Under the pieces are notes generated by a model, which saw only the letters and a list, made by a program, of their open reading frames with translations, made no database searches and was not told the origin of the DNA. This document shows, in pieces, positions 21,388-33,445 of a stretch of DNA of 64,000 nt (its first letter is position 1; the number at the start of each line of letters is the position of its first letter). The stretch is taken from NCBI GenBank assembly GCA_026419785.1, contig JAODTK010005681.1, positions 1 to 64,000 of the forward strand, given 5' to 3'. This stretch comes from Sclerodactyla briareus. Lineage: Eukaryota; Echinodermata; Holothuroidea; Dendrochirotida; Sclerodactylidae. Made by a program: the position numbers and the translations under genes.

Positions 21388-24300
21388 CACTACTTTGGCC
21401 AACCAAACGCACGACCCACCATAACTCAAATTGATTTTTTCGGTGGATGCTTAATGTAACGTACAGGAATAGTGAATTTGGAAGAAAATCCTTTCATGAC
21501 CATTTTGTACTTGAAAGCAGCTATACTATTCTATCCCTACAGCAACTCTTTGAAACGAAAGGTAAGTAATTTATTATTTCAGTTATGGTGAAAAGATAAT
21601 CTCAACTATATATACCAACATTTAAACAGGCCACTACAGATATACAAACCTTGCATTTCCAAATATCCTTGGATGAAGAAGCTCATTTACAAGATAAAAG
21701 ACCAATGTTACCCATGTCTCCATTTTATCAAGTTGGAATACAAAAAACCTTGCACTAATATGTTACAAAAATAACATATGGAGCATCATGATACTTGAAA
21801 ATGCACCAAAACATTCTTGGCTGAAAGTGCATTACACATCACTTGAGGCAGCAATAATAATTTGACAGTCTTGCTTACAAATTTTCACATCAATTCCAAA
21901 ACTTGCCATCCCTAAAAGGATGTTTGAAGTTTGCCGGAAGTTAATGTTTGACACAACACACTGGCAAACTTCAGTCCTTCGACCCTTCACTACAGAAGAG
22001 AAGCTGCTCGTCTGTTCTCACTACACGGAAGTAAGAGTATTTATTCTGCATGTAATGGCATTTGCATCCTTCAGCATGACAGTGACAAGTACTTTGAGAC
22101 AATACAGGCGACAAATGCAGGAGTGCAGGTGTCGCATATTAATCACAGCATACATATATAGTGCATGTGCAAACAACATTATTTTTTTCAACCTAACAGT
22201 GACAAAAAATGTTAGTATCATAATAATAATATTTATAATAGCATTTCCCACTGCGGACCCTTTTTGAAGTGCTCCACTGTACATTGCTATCACAGTGTTC
22301 AGATTGAGAATGTCTTGGCCTACTGAAGATGCAGTGCAGATACAGATGCACCAACTGTTGTCTGAGAATCGTCCCCAGGCGAAAGCTGAAACTCTGGCAT
22401 ATGACGCGAACTTTGAAACGTGTGGGAGGCCACATGCACAGGTGGAGCATGAAGAGAGATAGGAATGAGTAGAAACAAGTACTACTCAAAAACAATCGAG
22501 GCATTTTTATTTCAGTATTGGGAGAGACTTTGTCAATGCCCCAACTTGAGACATCTCTATACGACACCGACCCACAGAATGCAACAGGTAGCATGTGAGG
22601 AATGTGAAGTATGACAGTGGTATGCAAGGAAAAGAAACTCCTCCTACTGTTTGACCCATGACTTCTATGAGACACTACCAATCAAATCGATTTTCACTTA
22701 AAGCAGCCCAGATATCATCAGCTAGAAGCATAGGCAGGATCTTTTATGTTTGACTTTTGATGATAGTTGACCTAAAACTACAAACCAGGAAATTCCCTTT
22801 AGCTCTGCTTCCCTGACCCACCAGGCATAGCTCGGGGAAGGATTAGCCGCTGCTGGCTATCTGCGGCTCCCGCGGTTACACTTATGACCTTGCATGCTGG
22901 GCTGCAGGTGATTTCCAGTGCTGCCTCAGTGGAAACTGGATGTCAACAAACCATAAAACTGTCAAAACTCTAGGTTCTATACTAGTGCCCATGTGGACAG
23001 CTGTTCATTCAGCTGTCAATTTATTTATGACTTGTTATGCAAGGAGGAGTGATGCTTTGAACTTGGAGGCAGGGCAGAAGGGAGGTAGGGCATCCTGTTT
23101 ATGAGCTTCCCTGGAGACCGTTGTCGTCATTTTCCTAGCTTGAGATCTTGGGGCAGAGCTAAAGGGGTATGCCTTCATGTGGACAAACAGTGGCACTCAA
23201 TGCAGCACTGACATTAATAGGAATCTATAGCTTTGTGTTTTTCCAATGACCCTTATACCAATGAGCGCATATGAAAGCCACAAGCTAACATGGTACCATT
23301 CGAGACACTGAATAACTACAAATAGCAATATATATTAAACATGTGTTGCTTATTTTCAAATCACATTACTATAAAATGTTTCTATTGCACTGTGATAATT
23401 GACAATTGTTGAAGGAAAGTATATAGTTTAGAAGAATATATTTTGGAGCATTTGAATCTCTGAAATTGACTTCTTAGAAAAAGTGGGGAGCTAGTCCCTG
23501 GTTTCTTCAGCTATAAGAAGCAATGTGCATCTGCCACCATTTTTTAGGAGACGATATGTAGTGGGTGTTTATTCAAGTGGCATTTATAGCCTAACCATAC
23601 CTAGACACATGCTGACTAAAAAATTTGTAGACCACAGCCGTTTTTTTTAAAAGTTTACTATGAACAGGCGGAAACGGTTGGATTTTGGGGGGGGGTACAA
23701 ATTCATTGGTCACACTGCATTCGCTACGGTATGTATTACATAAGCAAAGCCCCTGGATCTATCATGGACAACCCTGCTCCATAAGAGAATATACTACCCA
23801 GGGTAAGTTTTGAGGGAGATGACCACTGGCTGATGGTCCCTCATTTGACACCCCTGGTCACCAAACAATGGAGTTCTATTATCCAGAAGGAAGATGCCGC
23901 TATGATTAATATTGAGAAAACCGGCACTAATTATGTATCAGATTCAGACTATGCCCTTCTGAGTTTGGTGGCTGACAGGATATGGAAGGTTGGTCATACC
24001 TTCAAGGACTGCCTCCTCCTATACTCGAGCTAAGCCATTTATGCCTGGACCCAATAGGGTGGTTGGTATATAGCAATCGATATGTGACCAGCTCGAGCAA
24101 TGATGGTGTGCTGGGGGAGAAAACAGATGAAAAAATGAAGAAAAAAAAGCCAAAAATAGAGGCTAGGTATATTAATCATCGCTTGCATTATACCATTCAA
24201 CATTTCTAGTTAAACTTCATCTTTCCAATGATCGTCCTCTCAGAGGGGATTTGTAAAATGGCGGGTCCCGGGAAGCCAGGATGGCGATGGTTACACTCCT

Positions 24301-24640
24301 GCCACGTTATCATCTGAGCACCAGTATTGAGACGAGAAGGCGAATATTGCGGTGCTCGGTGTGCCATCTATGATCAATTACCAGGGTTCCTTCTGGATCT
24401 CACTTGCTTCTGAACAATAAATTCAATCAATGAAAAAAAAATAAAAAACATCACTCCATCTAATAGGTTTAATAAGCTGCGTCACTGGAAAAAATATGTT
24501 AACACTTCAACTTCAGGCAGTAGAATGGACCAATGTTCCAATCTTAAACTAACAATGTATAGTGATTCCGTGACTGGACCAATGAACACAACCCTCTTAA
24601 AAATTTCATTGGGACTGGAGTATTGTTTCCTACACAATTG
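21388..24640. other. No gene or repeat recognised
   Basis: AT-rich sequence. The longest open stretches (162 codons minus at 22193-22681; 51 codons plus at 22310-22462) overlap each other on opposite strands and match nothing I know. Further ANO8 3' exons were looked for here and not found. Confidence 0.35.
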
Positions 24641-24990
24641 GCCGGATCAATGTCAATCTATATTTGACTTTTTTAGGACCCAAGGTCAATTCAAAGGTGG
24701 AAGGACCAATGTTTTCTTCAAATCGATATACATGATTTATTTAAAACTTGATATGACCAAACCGATTCTGGAATTTTTGTTTACAAAGGTTTCAGATTTT
24801 GACCTCTGGTGACCTCAGATGAACTATGAACTGACCCAAAACTATCATGTACTCATCATGTAGAACACACATACCAAGTAGGAGCTTCATCAATCAGGTG
24901 GGGTCGAGTTATTTAGTTCACAAGATGGGTGCCACATTCACACACACATAGTCAGGAATGATTATTCCTCTGTTATCAAGGAAAAAAAAA
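24640..24990 (+). mobile_element. Repeat element D, truncated copy
   Basis: It contains 'gacctctggtgacctcagat', 'ataccaagtaggagcttcat', 'gggtcgagttat', a short CA tract and a decayed hairpin region 'attcctctgttatcaagga'. Only about one unit plus the terminus remains. Confidence 0.55.
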
Positions 24991-25149
24991 TACTTGGTAA
25001 ACAAACATGGGGTGAATGCACAAATGTATGTGAGGGTTTTGATTAGGACAAAATGTAACATTCAGCCTAACATTATTCTTATGTATGGGAATATGGATGT
25101 TAAATAGGACTAGGCAACCAGGGGGGATTCTAGGAGGGGCAGGGCACTT

Positions 25150-25400
25150 CCCCCCTCACAAGAGAAGCTTAGCACCCCCCCCCCTCCCATCTCCCCTCTG
25201 GGGAAAAGGGAGAAAAAAAAAAAATAAAACAAAAAAAAACAGTTTTGAGAATCTGTCATGAAGTCCCCTCTTGACTCGCAATTTTTGAAGAGATTTCAAG
25301 TTGATTTGGAGTTTAGTTTGAAGCTTTAGCCCCCCCCCCCACCCCCCCCCCCCCCACCCCCCGCCCCCCCCCCCACCCCCCTTCCCCCCCCTCCCCCCTC
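25150..25400. repeat. C-rich simple-sequence tracts
   Basis: Several long C/CT runs (25328-25395 is almost pure C with a few A, G and T) flank two copies of 'gagaatctgtcatgaagtcc' (about 25246 and 25433). The region is a ~190-bp imperfect direct repeat with homopolymer interruptions. An apparent minus-strand glycine-rich frame is an artefact of the C run. Confidence 0.7.
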
Positions 25401-25734
25401 CCCTCTGGGAAAAGGGATGGAAAAAAAAGGTTGAGAATCTGTCATGAAGTCCTGACTGCAATTGTGAAGATTTCAAGTTTGATTTTGGAGTGTTTGAAGG
25501 GATCAATGTGGTTAATTTTCCACTTAGCTTGGAAAAAATATATCGGAATGGAAAATTGAGTGACCAAAATGTTTTTGTTGGTTGAGGACGTTAGGATTAG
25601 TCTGTCAATTCCAAATGCCGTCTCTGCCTCATACATAGCACAACAACTGTTAGAATCTCCGAACTTCAATAAGCCTTTATGTGTACATGAATGCGGTTAT
25701 AAATCCATCATGTTGAATCTCATAGGGGTACACT

Positions 25735-26000
25735 GCAGTTTGATGTTACACGTACAGTGTGCAGAACAATGTTTCAAAACCCCTCTGACAAAAATCACAC
25801 ATCCACCAGAACAAAAGCTATAAAGATTTTCTCCAATGCCTACAGCCTAACGATAGCAATAACTTCCGGAAGGATGAGATGAATTGTTTTCGTTTCAAAG
25901 AATGGTGACAGATTAAAAATGGGCCGTAATATATGGGGGAATCTTTGTCTATACCCTGAGCTGTACAGTGGTGAGCATGTGGAGCTAATTGCTGGGCTAA
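25735..26000 (+). repeat. Diverged copy of the 8.59-8.83 kb block
   Basis: Ordered phrases match the block at 8593-8830: 'acgtacagtg', then 'ttcaaaacccctctgacaaa' against 'ttcgaaactcccctgccgaa', 'ataacttccg' against 'ataacatccg', 'aatggtgaca' against 'agtggtgaca', and 'ctataccctgagctgtacag' against 'ctattccctgactgttctg', both followed by 'tggtgagt/c'. It is either an old interspersed repeat or a paralogous exon with a conserved donor. No single frame is open through both. Confidence 0.5.
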
Positions 26001-27581
26001 TTGCAATATGATAATTTTCTCTGAAAATGATTCTTAGTCAGTACTAGGTATACCTCCAACAGAGCCGGGGAACGATGAGGAAGATGCCTACGACTGTTAT
26101 TTTTCTTTATATGAGGAAACACCATCTTGGAGCTGGGCCGGAGATGCCCAGTAGGGCCACAAGTTTAACAGTCACTCCCAGCATGCGATCACCTCCATAG
26201 CCTACTGGTAGAGAGAGAAACGATTCGCAATTAACCATGGGGAGTCCAACCTAATCCCCCAACAGAAGAAGCCGGTTATTTAAATTGCCAAAAACTCCAG
26301 TATGAAATGGGTTGAAATAAGTCTCTGTCGTTTTGTGTTTGACAATCAGAGCAGCTGAATTTTACAACTCCCAGTAGCCTTTTGGCAAAATAGTGGAGAA
26401 CCTTTTTTTTTTTAATGTTTCCCTCATATTGTGTCAGAACAGTCACTGTTAAAAAATTCAACCTAAAACAACGGCAATGTCTCTTATTTAGCTGAAATGT
26501 GTTTATTCACCGAAAAATAAAATGTCTCTCAATGCACTTCATCCCTAAACATTGAGCCATGAATTAATTGAATGTTGCTATTCCTCATATATTGTTGGAG
26601 CATTGTGCCTCTGATCGATTGTGGTTGATATGATACCATGAGTAGACAGCATGCATTTAGGCATATCAACATTACATGCAGTTACCAGTTTCCGCAAACC
26701 ACTGGGGTACTAATGACCCGGACTGTTTTCGTGTATACATTCACGCATTGCCATTACAAGAGTTAACACAAAAGTTTCACCCTCATATCTCGTCTGATTT
26801 GTGAGCCCAGGACCAAATGTCTACATTCACATTATTTCAGGTTTACATAATTCACAAACACCAGACTATCACAGAAAATCACAGTGGGATCAGGACTGAC
26901 ATTTATTGCTAGATTGTATCAAGAAATTGTTTATTATGTGCAATTTGGTTTAGTCACTTGGGGTATGTGGAAGGGGGAGGGTTTTGAACCCTTACACCTC
27001 CCAGAAAAGTTAGCTAATGTCAGTGCTATGGACACATCCTCACATTCCCTAATATACCGGATTTGGCAGCACCAATGCTAACATCTTAGTTTGTGTAAAT
27101 TATGTCTCATACATTCCACAACCTTTAAGAGAGTTCAACCCAAATTTGAGTTTGCACAAATTGTACCTACAACCTTGAACAATCATGGAATTTTTTTTTT
27201 TTTATAATGTGGGCGCTAACGGGGGGGCCTCTCTACCCGGAATGTTTATACAGAGTAACAATACCACAACTCAATTTACAAAAGTTCGTTGACATTACCA
27301 TATATTCAAGTTAATAAATCTTCATCAGTTGGTTGCATACTTCTGGTGACAGTTGTTCTTAACTTTTGACATTAAATTTGGAAACCAGGCACAAATTGGT
27401 ATTCAAAAATGGGCTTGAGCAGTTAGCCTCTGAATAACCAATAAGGCCCTACTAATAACCGGTTTATAGTATTCGGAGTCAGTAGTAAGCAGTTTATTTA
27501 TATACCGGACTCACCAGCCGAAAATGTTTGATATACATGTCAGTGGTATCGAGCCACACCATTCTTTTCACCCCACCCCAC

Positions 27582-27621
<40 letters not shown>

Positions 27622-28535
27622 CACCAGTGAGATCACAATAAGAGAATGATTTAAACTACCACCGGACACTCTAAAAATCACACAATCATTTGGAAATTGC
27701 CGAACCTCTACATACATAGTGCACACACCCTTACCATTACTCACCTAAACAAAAAAACCATTCAGCATGCCACTTTTCCAGCCCCACTGGGGTTATTAGA
27801 TGTATACTGTCCCTGCTGACAATATTATCACAGCTATTTTATCCATTCTTTTGAAGAATACCTTTGTATACAATTATTATTGTTCATACTCCTGCGACCC
27901 TTGAAGCCATCTAACAGTGTCTACTTATTCCTTCCAGACTCAACTATATCTTTATGTATGTTCAGTTAGATATATGACCAGCAAGGTGAAAAACCAGGAT
28001 ATTGGAAAACTATTGCAGCTGTGAGCCTTGCACCCGGTACATGGGAAGATAGCGCAAATGTGATATCTATGGTGTGAGCCCAATCTAAAGGAGCAACAAG
28101 CACAAATTAACAAGGCAATAGATAAAAATCGGGGAAAAAATACTTCCCTCGAGGACACAGCATTGACTGCATTCACAACCGAGGACAGCCTGATAGATTC
28201 AGCCAACATGCCCACAGCCTATTAGGCGAACTTAAATGGTGAAACCTGCAAGCTTATAAAAACAGCAATGAATAGGATTTTTTCTTCTTCAAAGTAATAA
28301 GGTATACCTCAAAGAACTTTGCAAGAGGGAGTGCAGTATGCAAATTTCCTCTCCTATCTATGACAATTGTTTATCACATGTGCAAATGAAATAATTGACG
28401 AGGGAAATAGGAAATATCAAATACAAAACTTGCAATGTAACAGTATATGAAAACACATGCAGTAGGAACTTCCTCATAAGACCAGTCCCAAAATTAGCAC
28501 TGAGTAGAAGTCAGATGAGAGATGAAGAAACTAAC
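26001..28535. other. ANO8-like intron or 3' region, mostly featureless
   Basis: No exon or named repeat was recognised apart from a C tract near 27.58-27.62 kb. The ANO8 exons that should follow 28536 on the minus strand were looked for and not found. Confidence 0.35.
27577..27618. repeat. Poly-C tract (~40 bp)
   Basis: A run of about 40 C with no interruption until 'tcccacc'. Its exact length is unreliable. Confidence 0.8.
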
Positions 28536-28724
28536 TGCCAGGTCCAATTATTCCTGGACATGTTTCCCAAACGGTCTCTGTTACTGGTGCACAGCTTGAA
28601 AGGCCGTTCGCTCTACTCGATGACATGGTTCACCAAGGGCCCAGATGCAAGCCCCAATGGGAAAGCAGCTGCGAAGAGGGTGACATAGCAAAGGAGAACA
28701 ACTCAAGTTAACGTTGAATGTATC
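28536..28724 (-). CDS. ANO8: ANO8-like anoctamin exon (GYVTLFAAAFPL, TM helix and AFKLC)
   Basis: On the minus strand, acceptor 'cctgtttcag' then Asp-Thr-Phe-Asn, and after frame slips TLFAAAFPLGL, VNHVIE and AFKLCTSNR, ending Thr-Trp-Gln with the Gln codon split at donor CA|GTTAGT. This is the anoctamin segment 'DTF.DY.EMF.QFGYVVLFSSAFPLAAL.A..NN.IEIRSDAFKLC...RP...IG.WQ'. Anoctamins are ten-TM proteins acting as Ca-dependent scramblases or channels; ANO8 tethers endoplasmic reticulum to plasma membrane. At least three 1-2 bp slips interrupt the frame though both splice sites are good. It is the most C-terminal exon recognised. Confidence 0.8.
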
Positions 28725-28794
28725 CTGAAACAGGAAAGCCAAAAAAGAATTAGTGTTTCTTGACTGATTCTGAGCATTGCAGACTTGTCCAGTG

Positions 28795-28870
28795 CACAAG
28801 ATTCCCATACTTTGACCTCTGTTGACTCAGGATTGACCCCCAAAACAATAGGGTTCCATGTACTAAATAT
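28795..28870 (+). repeat. Element D-like fragment
   Basis: 'ctttgacctctgttgactca' and 'caaaacaatagggttccatg' are core phrases of repeat element D. Too short to assign ends. Confidence 0.4.
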
Positions 28871-29009
28871 GAACGCCACATTACCACTTGGGGCGTCAAT
28901 CCCGGAGGGGGGGGGGGCAAGTAGTTATGTTAAACAAGCCAGAAGAATTGGCCGATATAGACGATTTTACACAATTTCCTCATTTCCGTCTACAACAGAG
29001 AGGAAGGGG

Positions 29010-29365
29010 GGTTCTGATAATAATAATAAAATATCCAACTTATATAGGCGCTTATACAAGGTCGAAGACTTGCTCAGAGCGCTTTAGAGATATTACCCCT
29101 GTATTAGAGGACTTGTCCACCCGTACCAGATAGTACGCACCTCTGCTTGTTCTCTCCCGAGCACATTTAGTATGCAACTTCATGGTGTCCCCCCGGGGGA
29201 TTTCCCAATATCAAGCAGCCACATACGGCGCTCGATACTCCTTAAAAGTCAACCTCACAAGGTACCCACTTTAACACGTGGGTGGCGTGAAGAAATTCAG
29301 GAGACATGCCTTGTCACAACAACACTACGGAACAGTCCTTTGGCTTCTATGGGCCCGAACTTGCG
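29010..29365 (-). mobile_element. SINE family B, head-truncated copy
   Basis: An 'aataataataaaat' tail is followed by 'atataggcgcttatacaagg', 'cagagcgctttag', 'acacgtgggtggcgtga' and 'ggagacatgccttgtc'. The same order is found at 33.04-33.44 kb, where the right end carries a tRNA-like head on the minus strand. Here the head is decayed or missing after 'cttctatgggcccgaac'. Confidence 0.6.
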
Positions 29366-29379
29366 TATCATAAGGAAGC

Positions 29380-29835
29380 TATGCCAATACCAGCTTTGTT
29401 TGGACGGGGATTCTGGGAACAACTCTTGTGAACCATGTACTCACATTGGGAAACCCACATACCAAAGTAGGAACTTGAACTCAAGGGGTTCAAGTTATCA
29501 TGTTAACAAGCAAAATTAGGTCAGAATATGGATGAGTTCAACTTATTAAACACCTGGGCTAACCAAAAATAATAGGATTGTTGTCTTTCTTACAAGGAGG
29601 GCCATACACTAACAAACCTAAGGCTTATCGCGACCAGGTATTCGGATCTCTTGTGTTATCAAGATTTTCAGGATTACCTCTGTCCTAGACCCCAAAAAAC
29701 AATGGGGATTATATACTTTCAGGGGAAACCCCCATAACAATATCCAGTCGGGGTCAAGTTATTGTGTTAACGAGCAGGGCGTCACACACACTGTCATGGA
29801 CTGCATAGACTCCTCAGACCAAAACAATCAAAGTC
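29380..29835 (+). mobile_element. Repeat element D, decayed copy
   Basis: Core phrases 'tactcacattgggaaaccca', 'caagttatcatgttaacaag', 'caagattttcagga' and the terminus 'gagcagggcgtcacacacac..gactgcatagactcctcaga' are present with heavy indels. Confidence 0.5.
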
Positions 29836-31578
29836 ACACAAAAAACCACTATGTGTCCTTGCTAGATGGTGGGTTGCAGGGTGAAAATGTGAAATGAATT
29901 TGCCCATCATAGAAAATCGATGCACAATATTTGTAACCGACATTCTGGTTTTTTTAATGTTTTTTTTTTCACATGTGAGAATTGCAAACAAGAACAATTT
30001 GTGAACATGTCTTTCATCATCAACATCCTATTTCTCCCCTAAATTCCCATGTCAGCTCTGACTCATTTACAGGGTTGTATCATGGGGGCAGAGGGGGTGG
30101 GGTTTAGATTTGCTATTAAAAAGAACCCACAGGTTGTAACCAATGTTTCATTGCTGCCAAATGACAGCTCCAAATCATATATACACACCATTTCTAAGCC
30201 TCCAGGTGCTGTCTCAACTAATTTGCCTATGTACGCACCACACGGCACAATGAACTGACAAGTCTGGAAACTTAGGCATGAAACCACCTTAGCTGTTGGA
30301 ACTGCTGACTCACCTGCCCCCAATTCTTTCAACATCTCCCAGTTACAATATGGTACATGTGTATGTGGTCCCCTCCCCCCTCCCCCAACAACAGGACATC
30401 TCAATGGTATGACCAGAATGATTTCAGCATCATAATGTATCATTCCACAGAGCATTTGAAAGGTGGAGTATTCAACACTGATACATCACGTAACCCAGAG
30501 CCCCAATGTTAATATGCAATTCTTGTGTCACTGCTTGATTTGAGAGGAAGGGCTTAGCAGAGTTTTAACAGTTTGACACCCTGTGACAATTGGAAAACAA
30601 AGTTACTTCATCTGGTATTTTGTGAAACAGTGTCTGACTCCGTGATTAGAGCACATTAGATACCTTAAAACCCTACATACTAGAGAGACGTGGTAACTCC
30701 TCACGAATCCTCTAGTCAAGATCTTAGGTAGTCCGGGCAATAATCCTATAAACTGTGTTTAATCATTTCACTAGTTTAGCATCTTTGTGAATAAACCATA
30801 CCTCACAAAGTTAGGGAAATCTCGCATTTTCATCAACAATGCTAACAAAACAATAAAAACCTGGCTCAAACTGATGCCCTGCTTGACAATGAGGGCATTT
30901 GTGAGTGTTGAACACATGGAGATACAACCTGCAAGGGCTATGGAGGCTAGCTCAGTAGGATATAGGACCTTATACTGTCTTGATTTGCCTGTCTTACGGT
31001 GTGGCCTCTCAAATACCAATTACATGCTCCAAGAAAGGACTATTTTCACTTATCTACTCAATCAGACTATTTACAGGGCTCACTACTCACAATACTTACT
31101 ACTTCCAGTACCATTTTGCTTATGTAAATTTTTCCGCAGACTACAAGATCTACATACCCCCTGTGAGAGTAATATAAAAAAAAAACACACCTCAAATGTA
31201 TGAAATAAGGTATATCGGACTAGAAAAGTGTCTCATTTTTTCCGGTTCATCTACTTCCTCTATCAGCCTTATAAAATGACACTCCAATACACGTCAAGCC
31301 GTTTTATTTCTGACTTGTCTCTGTTTCTTGTAAACAACATAAAATAAGGACTATTCGAGGAAATCAAAAACGAATCAAAGACTCCATCGGGATGGCTGCA
31401 TTTTACTCTCGACCTCAGCTTGGCTGATCGCCAGCTTCTTTGATGATTGACCCTCTCCCTGATCTTCGCTGGGGGAACCCCCTCCGTGACATCAGTGACC
31501 CCTCCGTGACCTCTCCAGAAGATTCCTTGAGTGACCCATCCAGCTGGAATCTTCCTGCTTCTCTTTGGCATCCCTTAC
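29836..31578. other. ANO8-like intron
   Basis: Between two anoctamin exons. In ANO8 this part of the protein is a long, poorly conserved cytosolic loop, so additional exons could be hidden here. One possible minus-strand donor (GGCAG|GTGAGT near 30325) follows a 130-codon open stretch (30063-30455) whose product has no recognised likeness. Confidence 0.35.
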
Positions 31579-31698
31579 CTCCTCCTTAGCCACCTTGAAG
31601 GCGAGGCGGTACACCTGATCTCTCCCTGAAGTAGGTATTATGGTCTCAGTGATGTTACCAATCAATGCTTGTGTGATGAGGTTTCGCCGATTTTTGAT
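31579..31698 (-). CDS. ANO8: ANO8-like anoctamin exon (LITQALIGNI)
   Basis: Minus strand, exactly 40 codons between acceptor 'ttgtttcag' and donor GAGGAG|GTAAGG, open throughout. It reads RRNLITQALIGNITETIIP and then a charged tail ending AFKVAKEE. In ANO8/ANO10-type anoctamins the segment after the 'FQFVNSYLSLFYIAFYL.DM' helix reads 'LATLLITRQ..NI.E...P', which this matches. The preceding exon with the FQFVNSY helix should lie between 31.7 and 46.5 kb but was not found. The first part of the following intron reads plausibly serine- and arginine-rich in one frame, but the donor is consensus. Confidence 0.75.
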
Positions 31699-31724
31699 CT
31701 GAAACAAAGAGGCATTTCAAACAT

Positions 31725-32160
31725 CACAAAAAAAAGGAGTCTCGAACAGGTTACAAAAACAAGAGCCCAATGGTGCTGTAGCTCAAACCACACAAATGGT
31801 ACCAAATCAATGTACAATTATGTGTTAAATGTCAAGATCATGAGGCCAAGAAGGCACGTCAAGCATGGGCCTATTGTTGCTCTGTAACAACTTGACAATG
31901 ATCTTAGCATGGCCAAAAAGTCTTAGCAGTCAATGAACATTGTTACTCACTTAGTCCACATCCACGAAGAATGCCCCAATGAGGACAGAGGCAATTCCAA
32001 CAATGGCCTATTATTGACCTTCGACCTTGACTGAAAGTCAAATTCCATCCATAATGACGATGATTTGCTTCTTTTCAAGGTTCAAATAATTGACATGCAA
32101 TCCATTCGATGCTTTTTGATTTCACCCCCCATCTTTAATAATTGGGGGCAATGCAAAGTA
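31725..32160 (+). repeat. Interspersed repeat shared with 47.75-48.15 kb
   Basis: Phrases 'agcccaatggtgctgtagct', 'ttaaatgtcaagatcatga', 'gcctattgttgctctgtaac' and 'aaagtcaaattccatc' match, in order, 47795-48080 ('agcaatggttctgtagct', 'ttaaatgttcaagatcatga', 'gcctattgtgcccctgaac'). Confidence 0.6.
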
Positions 32161-32520
32161 TAAACTCTCACATACCGAGATGTTCATTGTTTCATATCGA
32201 AATGGAATACCTCCCAAACGCAAGCCTTGGTAGCTAACAGAGTGAATTCACTGTGGCAAGAGTTTTCATTTGTGGAAAGAGAGGAGGGCAGAACCGTGGG
32301 GGAGTGTTGTGTGAGCATGTTGTACGAAATTTTATGCTCGAATTATTGCTTTCTAGATTTTAGAGGTGACTCGAGTCATGTCACTGACTCGAGGCACTGT
32401 ACTTTTCAATCGAGAAAATTTCCCACAATTGTTCGAGTCAATTCATATTTGGAATGTAAGTGACTCAAGTCACCACCGTTACAACACTGGTGAGGAGGTG
32501 GGAATAGTGAAGTAGCTGTT

Positions 32521-33025
32521 ATTTAGGTGATACGTAAATGCCAGTGTGGTTCTGTCGAAGCAGAGCGAGGACTTGGCTGGGTGAAGAGTTACTACATGGA
32601 AAGAGGTTTTACCTCTAAGAGGGAAAAGGGAGGGATCATCAGAGTTTTGCGGGATCTACAATGTTGTATAGGAGTGAGAAAAAACAGAGGGTCGAGGGAA
32701 AGCGAGATGGTGATTCTGAGTATGCCCAGAGAGCATGTTGAGAGCCATTGTGGTGTGAAGAATATGGACAGGAAGAAGACCATCGAGTGAAACCTGATAC
32801 GATGCTTGGTTCTAAGGAACCAGTAGACCCGCTGTTTAGCGGTGGAGTGGCATTAGGATGAACTGTGCTGAGGGATGTTTCAAGGAAAGCGTCGTGAGTT
32901 CAAAGTGAAGGAACCGAGAAAGCGTGGACGACTGAAGGAGCCATGGAAGAGACAGGTGGATGAGGAGCTTCAGAAGGTTCTTTAGGGAAGAGGATGCCTC
33001 AATAGAGTGAGGTGGAATGGGGCAC
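32521..33025 (+). mobile_element. RTE-like LINE 3' end remnant
   Basis: A decayed reading frame ends with KRGRLKEPWKRQVDEELQK and, after a stop, GRGCLNRVRWN. This matches the common 'RGRPKK.W.D.V.EDL...GL...DA.DR.RWR' C-terminus of RTE/Nimb-type and related LINEs. Upstream text (Arg-Val-Leu-Arg-Asp-Leu..., 'MPREHVESHCG') is consistent with the same ORF but broken by stops. It is 5'-truncated and inserted in an anoctamin intron. Confidence 0.55.
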
Positions 33026-33039
33026 CCCTTTCAGGACAT

Positions 33040-33445
33040 ACTCAGATTAATAATATCTTGGTGCTTATATAGCGCTTTTTTTCGACGTGATCAAAGCCTT
33101 CACAAATAATTACCCCTGATCATTGTGACTTGTCACCCCGGGACTATATTTAAACAGCACGCCTCTCTTTCTCGTTACTCTCCGGACACACCATTTCAGT
33201 GAGCCACTTCATGTCCCCGGGTGTCTTCCAATATGTGTGGTAAGCCAATCGACCACGCCTACTAACCACAAGTCACTTCACATGGTCCCCATTTCAACAC
33301 ATGGGTACACAAGGCAGTTGAGGAGACATGCCTTGTCTAAGGGGCACTACAGAGAAAGCCTGAGGGCTTCGTGGGATTTGAACTCGCGAGCATTTCGACA
33401 CCAGTCTTGAGCTCTGGCCGACTGAGCCAATCCGCCTTCTTTGAA
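33040..33445 (-). mobile_element. tRNA-derived SINE, family B
   Basis: Read on the minus strand, the head at 33432 begins TTGGCTCAGTCGGCCAGAG, a good pol III A box (TGGCTCAGTCGG). The B box GAGTTCAAATCCC follows about 30 bases on. The body includes 'ggcatgtctcctcaactgcc', and the tail ends in 'tattattaatctgag' after a GCGCTATATAAGC-type motif. About 400 bp; other copies at 29.0 kb and 52.3 kb. Confidence 0.75.

Noticed and set aside
22193..22681. 162-codon minus-strand frame and an overlapping 51-codon plus-strand frame (22310-22462)
   Set aside because: They overlap on opposite strands, neither resembles a known family, no splice context was convincing, and the minus frame ends in a tyrosine run from a TAA/TAT repeat.
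25156..25506. 116-codon minus frame with a glycine-rich middle
   Set aside because: The glycine run is a translated poly-C tract; no gene.
26150..26280. tRNA-like 'gcctactggtagagagag' with a weak B-box region
   Set aside because: Only an A-box-like stretch is present; no repeat body or second copy was recognised.
33361..33432. A functional tRNA gene at the SINE head
   Set aside because: A and B boxes are present, but the arms do not pair into a cloverleaf and the sequence continues into a SINE body.
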